Assembly: GCF_030012525.1 (NCBI RefSeq)
Contig: NZ_CP124855.1
Span: forward strand, 1,426,001 to 1,490,000
Direction: 5' to 3'
From: Chryseobacterium gotjawalense
GTDB taxonomy: Bacteria > Bacteroidota > Bacteroidia > Flavobacteriales > Weeksellaceae
DNA length: 64,000 nt
Part shown: piece after piece, positions 31,925 through 39,467 of the stretch
Numbering within the stretch: the first letter of the stretch is position 1
Layout of the letters: each line of letters opens with the position of its first letter
Position numbers and translations under genes: made by a program
Notes under the pieces: model-generated
Seen by the model: only the letters and a program-made list of their open reading frames with translations
Told to the model about the DNA's origin: nothing
Databases searched by the model: none

Positions 31925-32896
31925 TCAAAAATCAACGTTAATTCCCATCAGTTGGATTCCATAAAAATTGGTTGATGAGATATTGAGTTTATATTTTTTC
32001 TGCTGAATCGCAACAGTACCATTGGTCTTTTTTATCATTGCATTTTTGGCGACGTTTTTGCCAATCAGATAACCCAGAAGAATCGCAATAGGGTAATCTG
32101 ATGCCCAATGCACTTTACTTTGGACCATTTCAAAACTCATCAATCCCATCAAACTAAAACCGAGTGGTTTGATCCATTTTTTTTCAGGGTAATTTTCAGA
32201 TAAAACAATCCAGGCAGCGATTCCGGTAATTAAATGACCGGAAGGCATTGCATCGTACTTCGAGGTGTTTTTCTGGTAAGCCGGAAATGAAGGCACAGGA
32301 TTCCAGTTACTGTGATCTCTCACTGAATTTGCAGTCTCAAAAGGACTTTCTCTTCCGCTAAGTCGCTTTAATGGCTGAGAAATAAGTCCAGACAGCAAAA
32401 TACTTTGCACCAGTTGCATCGATGTACTCTGAGCACGGTAATCATCGGCCAGCAAGCCGTAGGTCGCTAAACCTGTTCCGATGAGAATAAAGACGGTTCC
32501 GTTTCCCATAAAATACACAAAAGAACCTATGTCACCCGGGATTATTTTAAAAGGACCCAAATTATAATAGGTATGATCTTCGCTAAATCCTACACTTTCC
32601 CCCAATCTTCTGCCCGTTTTCAAAATAGCGGGATCTACGGCAACCAATGCAATAGTAGAACCCAGTGCAAGTAAAGAGTAGCCATAGATATTTTTAGAAA
32701 CAACATTCTGACCGACTCCAGCCAAATTTTTAGGAATCTTTCTGTAGATATCTGATATCCTTGGTTTCTGATAAATTAAGGTCGTGCTTTCCGAAAGCTG
32801 AAACTCCTGTATTCCTGTTTGAACCGCCGAATCTATTTTCTGCGAAAAAACGGATACTGAAAACAACAGAGCCAATATGGATACACTTTTTCTCAT
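31925..32896 (-). CDS. PAP2 family phosphatase, exported (second of a tandem pair)
   Basis: A 323-residue protein from ATG 32896, where MRKSVSILALLFSVSVFSQ gives a signal peptide; the open frame runs further upstream into the neighbour. The PAP2 active site is KRLSGRESPF (KX6RP-like), MPSGHLITG and KVHWASDYP (SRX5HX3D-like). Several membrane helices surround these. Such enzymes dephosphorylate lipid phosphates such as undecaprenyl or lipid A phosphates. The start lies 1 nt after the stop of the preceding PAP2 gene, so the two are coupled. The Arg of the first motif is less canonical than in its neighbour. Confidence 0.87.
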   Translation of the reverse strand: MRKSVSILALLFSVSVFSQKIDSAVQTGIQEFQLSESTTLIYQKPRISDIYRKIPKNLAGVGQNVVSKNIYGYSLLALGSTIALVAVDPAILKTGRRLGESVGFSEDHTYYNLGPFKIIPGDIGSFVYFMGNGTVFILIGTGLATYGLLADDYRAQSTSMQLVQSILLSGLISQPLKRLSGRESPFETANSVRDHSNWNPVPSFPAYQKNTSKYDAMPSGHLITGIAAWIVLSENYPEKKWIKPLGFSLMGLMSFEMVQSKVHWASDYPIAILLGYLIGKNVAKNAMIKKTNGTVAIQQKKYKLNISSTNFYGIQLMGINVDF

Positions 32897-32897
32897 G

Positions 32898-33593
32898 TCA
32901 GTAAATCGTTCCTGCGAAAGGATCTGCGGTAGTTTTTGTTTGGTTCCACTTGTACTGATGAGTCCAATAAGCAACTTTCATCGACAGAATTCCCAACCCA
33001 GCGCCGAAAAGAACATCCGAAATATAATGCTTGTTATTTGCGATTCTCATCAAGCCCACCGTTGTTGCTGTGCCATAAGCGGCATAAGGGACCCATTTGT
33101 AATCCTTACCATATTCGATGGAAAGCATGGTAGCCCCAGCAAAAACATTTGCAGTATGACCGGACGGAAACGAATAAGCAGTGCCATCTGGTCGGGTGTG
33201 TTTTAAAGTTGTTTTCAGAATATAAACCAAGCCAAGATTTAGCAACTGTCCTTTGATTAAAATTGCAGTTCGGTTTTGCCAATCGGTTGCGGGTTTCATT
33301 CCGGCGAGTTCAAAACCGTAAATCGCAATGAATGGAGCAAATTGTAAATAATCATCCGCATGATTTTGGAAACCGAACAGATGTTCGTTCCGCTCTTCTG
33401 CCACCTCATTTTTTAAAGATTCCGAACCGCTTCCATCTGAAATGATTCCTGAAAGCATTAAACCTGCAGGAACGTAAAGTTTTTTATATTGAAAGTCGAA
33501 TCGCTTATTCTCTGTTTTTATTGTATCTTTAACTTGAGCAAAATCAAAGCAATACAAATTCAGGATCGTCAGGACCAGAAAGATTTTTTTCAT
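32898..33593 (-). CDS. PAP2 family phosphatase, exported (first of a tandem pair)
   Basis: A 231-residue protein with signal peptide MKKIFLVLTILNLYCFDFAQ and the full PAP2 site: KTTLKHTRPDG, FPSGHTANVFAG and RIANNKHYISDVLFG. The catalytic histidines are in PSGH and NKHYISD. It would hydrolyse lipid or nucleotide phosphate on the periplasmic side of the membrane. It is first in an operon with the second PAP2 gene, and both are similar in layout though not closely alike in sequence. Confidence 0.9.
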   Translation of the reverse strand: MKKIFLVLTILNLYCFDFAQVKDTIKTENKRFDFQYKKLYVPAGLMLSGIISDGSGSESLKNEVAEERNEHLFGFQNHADDYLQFAPFIAIYGFELAGMKPATDWQNRTAILIKGQLLNLGLVYILKTTLKHTRPDGTAYSFPSGHTANVFAGATMLSIEYGKDYKWVPYAAYGTATTVGLMRIANNKHYISDVLFGAGLGILSMKVAYWTHQYKWNQTKTTADPFAGTIY

Positions 33594-33749
33594 GTTGTAA
33601 TTTTAGGTAAAATTATAAAAATTGAAGTTACTGTACATTAAATATCGTATCTATATAACGAAATCATTTAAATTTTGATTTTAGTTGAAGAAAATTTAAT
33701 ATTTATTCATTTCTTAACTTACATCAATGCCAAAGATCACAATCGGAGT

Positions 33750-33757
33750 TATCTTTG
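33750..33757 (+). promoter_or_regulatory. -7 promoter element for the YceI gene
   Basis: TATCTTTG fits TAnnTTTG, 37 nt upstream of ATG 33795. Confidence 0.55.
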
Positions 33758-33794
33758 CACTACCAAATATTAATAATAAATAAAAAAAAACATT

Positions 33795-34304
33795 ATGGCT
33801 ACAAAATGGAATTTAGACCCAACTCACAGTGAAATTACTTTTAAAGTAAGACACATGATGATTTCTAACGTTAAAGGTGGCTTCACCAATTTTAATGTAG
33901 AAATGGAAGCGGAAGATGACACTTTCAAAAACGTACATGTAAAAGTTGCAATTCAGACAGATTCTATCAATACGAACAATACCGACCGCGATACCCATTT
34001 GAAAAGTGAAGATTTCTTCAACGTTGCTGCAAACCCAGTCATTACTTTTGAGTCTGATTCTCTGAGCAGTGATATTACAGGAAATTTGACAATCAACGGT
34101 ATTACAAAACCAATTAAATTAGATGTAGATTTCGGAGGAATCAATGTAGATCCTTGGGGACAGACCAAAGCTGGCTTCTCTTTCGAAGGTAAAATCAGCA
34201 GAAAAGATTTTGGTTTAAACTGGAATGCTGCTTTGGAAACAGGTGGCGTAATGGTTTCTGACGAGGTGAAAATTGCAGGCGAGCTACAATTTGTAAAAGC
34301 ATAA
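33795..34304 (+). CDS. YceI family protein (lipocalin-like)
   Basis: A 169-residue protein: WNLDPTHSEITFKVRHMMISNVKG is the classic YceI opening, DRDTHLKSEDFFNVAANP the middle, and FEGKISRKDFGLNWNAALETGG the end. YceI proteins are eight-stranded barrels binding isoprenoid-like lipids. This one has no signal peptide, so it should be cytoplasmic, unlike E. coli YceI. A terminator follows at 34330. Confidence 0.93.
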   Translation: MATKWNLDPTHSEITFKVRHMMISNVKGGFTNFNVEMEAEDDTFKNVHVKVAIQTDSINTNNTDRDTHLKSEDFFNVAANPVITFESDSLSSDITGNLTINGITKPIKLDVDFGGINVDPWGQTKAGFSFEGKISRKDFGLNWNAALETGGVMVSDEVKIAGELQFVKA

Positions 34305-34329
34305 AATAAAATTTCATAGTTTATTTTTT

Positions 34330-34370
34330 CAAAGTTCACTCTGATTTTTTGTCGGGTGAACTTTGCTTTT
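34330..34370 (+). terminator. Terminator of the YceI gene
   Basis: CAAAGTTCAC (34330-34339) pairs exactly with GTGAACTTTG (34356-34365), followed by CTTTTT. Confidence 0.88.
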
Positions 34371-34389
34371 TAAAAAAAAAACATTTAAA

Positions 34390-35217
34390 ATGAATATCAA
34401 AGACTTATCAATCATTTCCGACCGTTTTCCAGAAACCGAAAAAATGCCGGTTCTTTTTCTTGGTCACGGGTCGCCGATGAATGCGATAGAAGAAAACCAG
34501 TTTGTTCAGGGTTTCAGAAAAATTTCAAAAGAAATTCCGAAACCGAATGCTATTCTTTGTATTTCTGCGCACTGGTTTACAAACGGAACTTTTGTTACCG
34601 CAATGGAAATGCCGAAAACCATTCATGATTTTTACGGTTTTCCGAAAGAACTTTTTGAGGTTCAGTATCCTGCAAAAGGAAGTCCCGAACTGGCAAAAGA
34701 AACGGCAGCATTACTGGCACCTACTGTTGTAGGCGAAGACCACAACTGGGGACTGGATCACGGTGCGTGGAGTGTCATCAGACATCTGTACCCCAATGCC
34801 GACATTCCGGTAATTCAGTTAAGTATCGATTATACCAAACCGCCGCAATTTCATTTCGATCTGGCAAGTCAACTACAAAAATTACGGAAAAAAGGAATTC
34901 TAATAATCGGCAGTGGAAATATTGTTCATAATTTACGGCTGGTAGATTTCCGAAATATCGATACGATAGGTTACGGCTACGACTGGGCTTTGGAAGCCCG
35001 CGAAAAAACAAACAACTGGATCCTGGACGGTAATTTTAAAAATCTTATTGAATATCAGAAACAGGGAACATTTCTACAAACTGCTGTTCCCACGCCCGAT
35101 CATTTTTTGCCGCTCATTTATTCTTTAGGTTTAAAGGAAAAATCAGAAGAACTCTCATTATTTAATGATGAATTAATTGCCGGAAGCTTGAGTATGACCA
35201 GCGTACGAATTGGTTAA
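34390..35217 (+). CDS. ygiD: 4,5-DOPA dioxygenase extradiol family protein (YgiD-like)
   Basis: A 275-residue class III extradiol dioxygenase from ATG 34390. Zinc ligands are in LFLGHGSPMNAIE, ISAHWFTNG and DHNWGLDHGAWSV, and IGSGNIVHNLR is the later conserved segment. YgiD-type enzymes open catechol rings such as DOPA in vitro; the natural substrate in bacteria is unknown. The length fits the family. The upstream YceI gene has its own terminator, so this gene likely has a separate promoter. Confidence 0.9.
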   Translation: MNIKDLSIISDRFPETEKMPVLFLGHGSPMNAIEENQFVQGFRKISKEIPKPNAILCISAHWFTNGTFVTAMEMPKTIHDFYGFPKELFEVQYPAKGSPELAKETAALLAPTVVGEDHNWGLDHGAWSVIRHLYPNADIPVIQLSIDYTKPPQFHFDLASQLQKLRKKGILIIGSGNIVHNLRLVDFRNIDTIGYGYDWALEAREKTNNWILDGNFKNLIEYQKQGTFLQTAVPTPDHFLPLIYSLGLKEKSEELSLFNDELIAGSLSMTSVRIG

Positions 35218-35229
35218 ATTAAAAATAAA

Positions 35230-35260
35230 AAAGATTCAGAAATTATCTGAATCTTTTTTT
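35230..35260. terminator. Bidirectional terminator
   Basis: AAAGATTCAGA (35230-35240) pairs with TCTGAATCTTT (35246-35256), flanked by A and T runs. It separates the converging ygiD and carboxylase genes. Confidence 0.93.
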
Positions 35261-35295
35261 TGATACTATTTACAAACAACCAGTTCCTTAGATTT

Positions 35296-36924
35296 TTAAA
35301 CCTGAATCACCCCTAAATTAAATTTCTCTGTAATTGGTGCATGGTTAGCGGCTTCAATTCCCATAGAAATCCATTTTCGGGTTTCTACAGGATTAATGAT
35401 GGCATCAGTCCATAATCGTGCTGCGGCATAAGTGGGCTCCGTTTGCTTTTGGTATTTTTTGGAAATGGAATCCAGAATTTCCTGATGTTCTTTTTCTCCG
35501 ATTTCTATGCCTTGCTTTTTCAAAGTTGAAGTTTGAATTTGCGCCAGAACTTTAGCAGCCTGGCTTCCGCCCATTACCGCAAGTTCTGCCCATGGCCAGG
35601 CAACAATTAATCTCGGATCATACGCTTTTCCACACATCGCATAATTTCCGGCACCGTAGGAATTTCCTGTAATTACAGTAAATTTCGGCACTACGGAATT
35701 AGCAACAGCATTCACCATTTTTGCACCGTCTTTGATAATGCCACCTTGTTCAGATTTGGAACCTACCATAAATCCGGTCACGTCCTGTAAGAACAGCAAT
35801 GGGATTTTTCTCTGGTTGCAATTGGCAATAAAACGGGTCGCTTTATCAGCCGAATCCGAATAAATAACGCCGCCAAACTGCATTTCTCCTTTGCCATTTT
35901 TTACTAATTTCCGTTGATTGGCGACAATTCCTACGCTCCAACCGTCGATTCTTGCGGTCGCACAAATAATTGATTTCCCGTAATCCGGTTTGTATTCTTC
36001 ATATTCGGAGTGATCAACTAGGCATTTAATAATATTAAAAGTATCATATTGGTCAGATCGTGAAACCGGCATGTGTCCGAAAATATCTTCGATATTTTCT
36101 TTTGGCGGGAAACTTTCGATTCTGTCGAAACCTGCTTTTTCGAAATCACCGATGGACTTCATGATATTTTTAATTCTATCCAAAGCATGTTTATCGTCTT
36201 TCGCTTTATAGTCGGTCACACCGGAAATCTCGCAATGGGTAGTGGCTCCTCCTAAAGTTTCATTATCAATAGTTTCACCAATCGCCGCTTTCACCAGATA
36301 ACTTCCTGCTAAAAATATAGAACCTGTTTTATCTACAATCATGGCTTCGTCACTCATAATCGGAAGATAGGCGCCACCTGCCACACAACTTCCCATTACC
36401 GCAGAAATCTGGATAATTCCCATGGAACTCATTTTTGCATTGTTCCTGAATATTCTTCCAAAATGTTCTTTATCGGGGAAAATCTCATCCTGCATTGGTA
36501 AGAAAACTCCTGCAGAATCTACCAAATAAATAATGGGCAATTTATTCTCCATGGAAATTTCCTGAGCGCGAAGATTCTTCTTTGCTGTTATCGGAAACCA
36601 GGCGCCGGCTTTTACCGAGGCATCATTGGCTACCACCAGACATTGTCGGCCTGAAACATATCCCATCACAACCACGACTCCTCCACTGGGGCAACCGCCG
36701 TGTTCCTCATACATTTCATAACCGGCAAAAGCACCGATTTCAATAGAATCTGCGTTTTTATCAAGAAGATAGTCAATTCGTTCGCGCGCCGTTAACTTGC
36801 CTTCATCTCTTTGTTTCTGCAGCCGTTTCTCACCACCACCTTTCTTTATTTCAGAAAGCAAAGTGGAAATGGCGCCGAGTTTTAATTTATTTTGATCTTC
36901 TCTTTTGTTAAATTCTAAATCCAT
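35296..36924 (-). CDS. Acyl-CoA carboxylase beta subunit (methylcrotonyl/propionyl-CoA type)
   Basis: A 542-residue carboxyltransferase with both halves visible: LTARERIDYLLDKNADSIEIG and YLVDSAGVFLPMQDEIFP in the N-terminal part, and KIPLLFLQDVTGFMVGS plus GNSYGAGNYAMCGKAYDPR in the C-terminal part. The length and the NYAMCGKAYDPR and AVMGG sequences fit the methylcrotonyl-CoA carboxylase beta subunit best, which acts in leucine breakdown. The biotin-carrying alpha subunit is not nearby, so substrate choice is an inference. Confidence 0.9.
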   Translation of the reverse strand: MDLEFNKREDQNKLKLGAISTLLSEIKKGGGEKRLQKQRDEGKLTARERIDYLLDKNADSIEIGAFAGYEMYEEHGGCPSGGVVVVMGYVSGRQCLVVANDASVKAGAWFPITAKKNLRAQEISMENKLPIIYLVDSAGVFLPMQDEIFPDKEHFGRIFRNNAKMSSMGIIQISAVMGSCVAGGAYLPIMSDEAMIVDKTGSIFLAGSYLVKAAIGETIDNETLGGATTHCEISGVTDYKAKDDKHALDRIKNIMKSIGDFEKAGFDRIESFPPKENIEDIFGHMPVSRSDQYDTFNIIKCLVDHSEYEEYKPDYGKSIICATARIDGWSVGIVANQRKLVKNGKGEMQFGGVIYSDSADKATRFIANCNQRKIPLLFLQDVTGFMVGSKSEQGGIIKDGAKMVNAVANSVVPKFTVITGNSYGAGNYAMCGKAYDPRLIVAWPWAELAVMGGSQAAKVLAQIQTSTLKKQGIEIGEKEHQEILDSISKKYQKQTEPTYAAARLWTDAIINPVETRKWISMGIEAANHAPITEKFNLGVIQV

Positions 36925-37122
36925 ACGTGAAAAAAATTTTCTTAAAGATAAGTTTTTTTAAGATAATGCCAGAAGAAACATGTATTGCAACTAATGATTT
37001 GAAACACAGAAAAATATTTTGGAGAATTTTGGAGGATCAAGCAAAATAAAAGAACCAAAATCCCGTTACACATGCTGGGAATTATTCCTCATTTATTTTT
37101 TTTAGTAGTTTATTATTTGAAG

Positions 37123-37158
37123 AACCCTGAAAGTTGTTAAATTTTCAGGGTTTTTTTC
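37123..37158 (+). terminator. Orphan terminator in the leader region of the EamA gene
   Basis: AACCCTGAAA (37123-37132) pairs with TTTCAGGGTT (37143-37152), followed by TTTTTT. No open frame ends in front of it. It could end a small RNA. Confidence 0.75.
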
Positions 37159-37202
37159 ACTAAATGAAGAGGTTATTGTTCTTATTATCTAAATTGGATT
37201 TG

Positions 37203-37210
37203 TAGATTTG
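37203..37210 (+). promoter_or_regulatory. -7 promoter element for the EamA gene
   Basis: TAGATTTG fits TAnnTTTG, 22 nt upstream of the GTG start at 37233. It lies downstream of the orphan terminator. Confidence 0.55.
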
Positions 37211-37232
37211 CAAAAGTTAAAATTTTAAAACA

Positions 37233-38126
37233 GTGGTAAAAAATTCTGCGCTTTTTCGCCTTCACATGATTGTATTTCTTTGGGGATTTACTGCCATTTT
37301 AGGAAAACTCATTTCCGCCAATGCTCAAGTGCTGACTTTTTACCGCATGCTTTTTGCAGCGTTATTTTTATTTATTTTCATCCGCTTTTTCAAAAAAGAA
37401 AGCATCAAAATTTCTAAAAAACTTTTCATTCAACTTTCGGTAATTGGAGGATTCATGGCCTTTCACTGGCTCTGTTTTTTCTACGCGATCAAGGTTTCAA
37501 ATGTTTCCATTGCGCTGAGCTGTTTATCGCTTTCCACCTTGTTTGCTTCCATTTTAGAACCTATTATTTTTAAAAGGAAGATCGATATTTCAGAGGTGAT
37601 CATGGGAGTGGTGATCGTGATTTGTATGAGCCTCATTTTCAAGACTGAATTTCAGTATAAAGAAGGAATTTTCTATGGAATTCTTACCGCTCTTTTCGGA
37701 ACCATATTTTCTGTTTTTAATGGAAAGATCTTTGGCAAAACCAGTTCGGGTAACATTATTTTCTATGAAATATTTTCGGGATTCCTCATTCTAACCGCAT
37801 TTTTTCTATTGACGGGGCAGATTTTTCACCTTAATGAAATAAGCACCCATGATTTGACGTTAGTTATCATATTAGCAAGTGTTTTCACCGCTTTCCCAAT
37901 GTTGGAATCCGTGAATTTAATGAAATACATCTCGCCGTTTACCTTAATTTTAACAGTAAATCTGGAGCCTGTTTACGGGATTATCCTTGCGTTTTTTATC
38001 TTTGGAGAATCTGAGGAAATGAGCCCCATATTTTACGGTGCTTCTTTAATTATGATTTTGGCAATTATTGTCAATGGAATTTTGAAATCAAGAAAAAAGA
38101 CAGCTGTAAAAAAAGTACAGAATTGA
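37233..38126 (+). CDS. EamA/DMT family transporter
   Basis: A 297-residue membrane protein with ten hydrophobic helices arranged as two EamA repeats (about 1-135 and 150-285). HMIVFLWGFTAILGKLIS is the typical start, and LEPVYGIILAFFIFGESEEM the typical conserved Glu/Pro helix of the second half. The start codon is GTG; the next ATG would cut into the first helix. DMT transporters export or import amino acids, nucleosides and similar small compounds; the substrate is unknown. Its stop overlaps the next gene's start by 1 nt (TGATG), which couples it to the PorV-like protein. Confidence 0.9.
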   Translation: MVKNSALFRLHMIVFLWGFTAILGKLISANAQVLTFYRMLFAALFLFIFIRFFKKESIKISKKLFIQLSVIGGFMAFHWLCFFYAIKVSNVSIALSCLSLSTLFASILEPIIFKRKIDISEVIMGVVIVICMSLIFKTEFQYKEGIFYGILTALFGTIFSVFNGKIFGKTSSGNIIFYEIFSGFLILTAFFLLTGQIFHLNEISTHDLTLVIILASVFTAFPMLESVNLMKYISPFTLILTVNLEPVYGIILAFFIFGESEEMSPIFYGASLIMILAIIVNGILKSRKKTAVKKVQN

Positions 38127-39208
38127 TGAGAAAATTATTCTTTGCCGCTTTAGTTACTTCAGGAGTTTTTTCTGAAGCTCAAATTGTGCGAAAATATTCA
38201 AACGAATTTCTCAACATCGGTGCTGGTGCGAGAGGCCTGGCCATGGGTGGCGCTGTAATTTCTAATCAAAACGATGTCTATTCGCCAATGTGGAATCCGG
38301 CAGGTTTAACCGGTGTTGACCGTGATTGGCAGGGAGCAGCAATGCACGCTGAATATTTTGAATCCATTGCTAAATACGACTATATCGCTTATGCAAAACC
38401 TTTAGATAACAATGGAGGAGTTTTTGCAATTTCCATCGTCCGACTCGGAGTTGACAACATCCTGAACACTACCCAACTGATTGATCCTGAAGGAAATATC
38501 GATTACGATAAAATCACCAGTTTTTCACAGTCCGATTATGCGGCGTTACTTTCTTATGCCTTTCACCCGGGCGGGAATCAGAAAATAGATGTCGGTGTTA
38601 ATGCAAAACTAGTTTACAGAAATGTGGGAAAATTTGCAAGTGGCTATGGTTTTGGATTTGATTTAGGAGCGGTTTATCATTCCGATATCGGCTGGAATTA
38701 TGGTGCTGTAATGAAAGATATTACAACGACCGTCAACTTCTGGACCATCAATCAAAAAGAACTTTCGGCCGTGGTGAACGGTGAAGAATTTAATCCCGCA
38801 CCAAAAGACAAGATGGAATTAACCATGCCTAAATTAAATTTAGGAATGAGCAGAAATTTCGAAATCAACCGGGATTTGGAACTCATGCCGGAAGTTGGAA
38901 TCAATGTTGATTTTGCCAAAACGGCAGCGGTTATTTCGACCGATTTTGCAAGTATTACGCCTTATGCGGGAGCCGAACTTAAATTTCAGGACATGATTTT
39001 TGTGAGAGTTGGCTTAAACAGATTTCAGACGGTAACCGATATTGAAAATCTAAAAAGAAAAGTTTCCTTTCAGCCCAGTGCTGGGATCGGAATTAAATAT
39101 CACGGTTTAACTTTAGATTATGCCATTACTAATTCTGGAATCGGTGGCTCTAACTTCTATTCTAATTTCTTTTCTTTGAAATTGGATATGGGAGATTTCA
39201 GAAATTAA
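38126..39208 (+). CDS. PorV/PorQ family outer-membrane protein (PorV2-like)
   Basis: A 360-residue protein from ATG 38126, with signal peptide MRKLFFAALVTSGVFSEAQ. The mature start FLNIGAGARGLAMGGAVISNQNDVYSPMWNPAGL is the PorV/PorQ signature, related to FadL-type barrels, and the rest alternates beta-strands to the end. PorV works in the type IX secretion system, shuttling substrates to the attachment machinery; PorV-like paralogues of unknown role are widespread in flavobacteria. The sequence identifies the family but does not tell PorV from its paralogues. It is co-transcribed with the EamA transporter. The C-terminus lacks the usual aromatic end. Confidence 0.82.
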   Translation: MRKLFFAALVTSGVFSEAQIVRKYSNEFLNIGAGARGLAMGGAVISNQNDVYSPMWNPAGLTGVDRDWQGAAMHAEYFESIAKYDYIAYAKPLDNNGGVFAISIVRLGVDNILNTTQLIDPEGNIDYDKITSFSQSDYAALLSYAFHPGGNQKIDVGVNAKLVYRNVGKFASGYGFGFDLGAVYHSDIGWNYGAVMKDITTTVNFWTINQKELSAVVNGEEFNPAPKDKMELTMPKLNLGMSRNFEINRDLELMPEVGINVDFAKTAAVISTDFASITPYAGAELKFQDMIFVRVGLNRFQTVTDIENLKRKVSFQPSAGIGIKYHGLTLDYAITNSGIGGSNFYSNFFSLKLDMGDFRN

Positions 39209-39425
39209 TATTGATTTAAAATTTTCCGATTTAACGTTCAAGCTTAATTTTTTGCAAATTTTCTTAAACCACAAAAATCACATAAAGGAAAGATTAATTT
39301 CCACAACACAATTTCCGAAAGAAATCTTAATGACCTTAATTCCTTCACTAATTTTAATGGTGAATATTTTAATTTTAATTGGTGAAGTACCGTTTGCAGA
39401 TTGCACAGATTTCTTTCAAATAAAA

Positions 39426-39449
39426 AAACCACGAAAAATTTCGTGGTTT
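39426..39449 (-). terminator. Terminator of the aldehyde dehydrogenase gene
   Basis: AAACCACGAAA and TTTCGTGGTTT can pair with a very tight loop, so the working stem is shorter. On the minus strand it is followed by a T-run, 19 nt beyond the stop codon at 39468. Confidence 0.7.
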
Positions 39450-39467
39450 CGTGGCTTTTTGTAAGCT

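Larger units (their letters stand above)
36925..37232. other. Intergenic region before the EamA transporter gene
   Basis: About 308 bases between divergent genes. It contains an isolated terminator hairpin (37123-37152) with no gene in front of it, and a -7 box (37203-37210). No convincing short gene was found. Confidence 0.55.

Noticed and set aside
39209-39425. Possible small gene or third repeat behind the PorV-like gene
   Set aside because: Only weak repeated words (ACCACAAAAATCACA-like) and no convincing frame; not enough to call.
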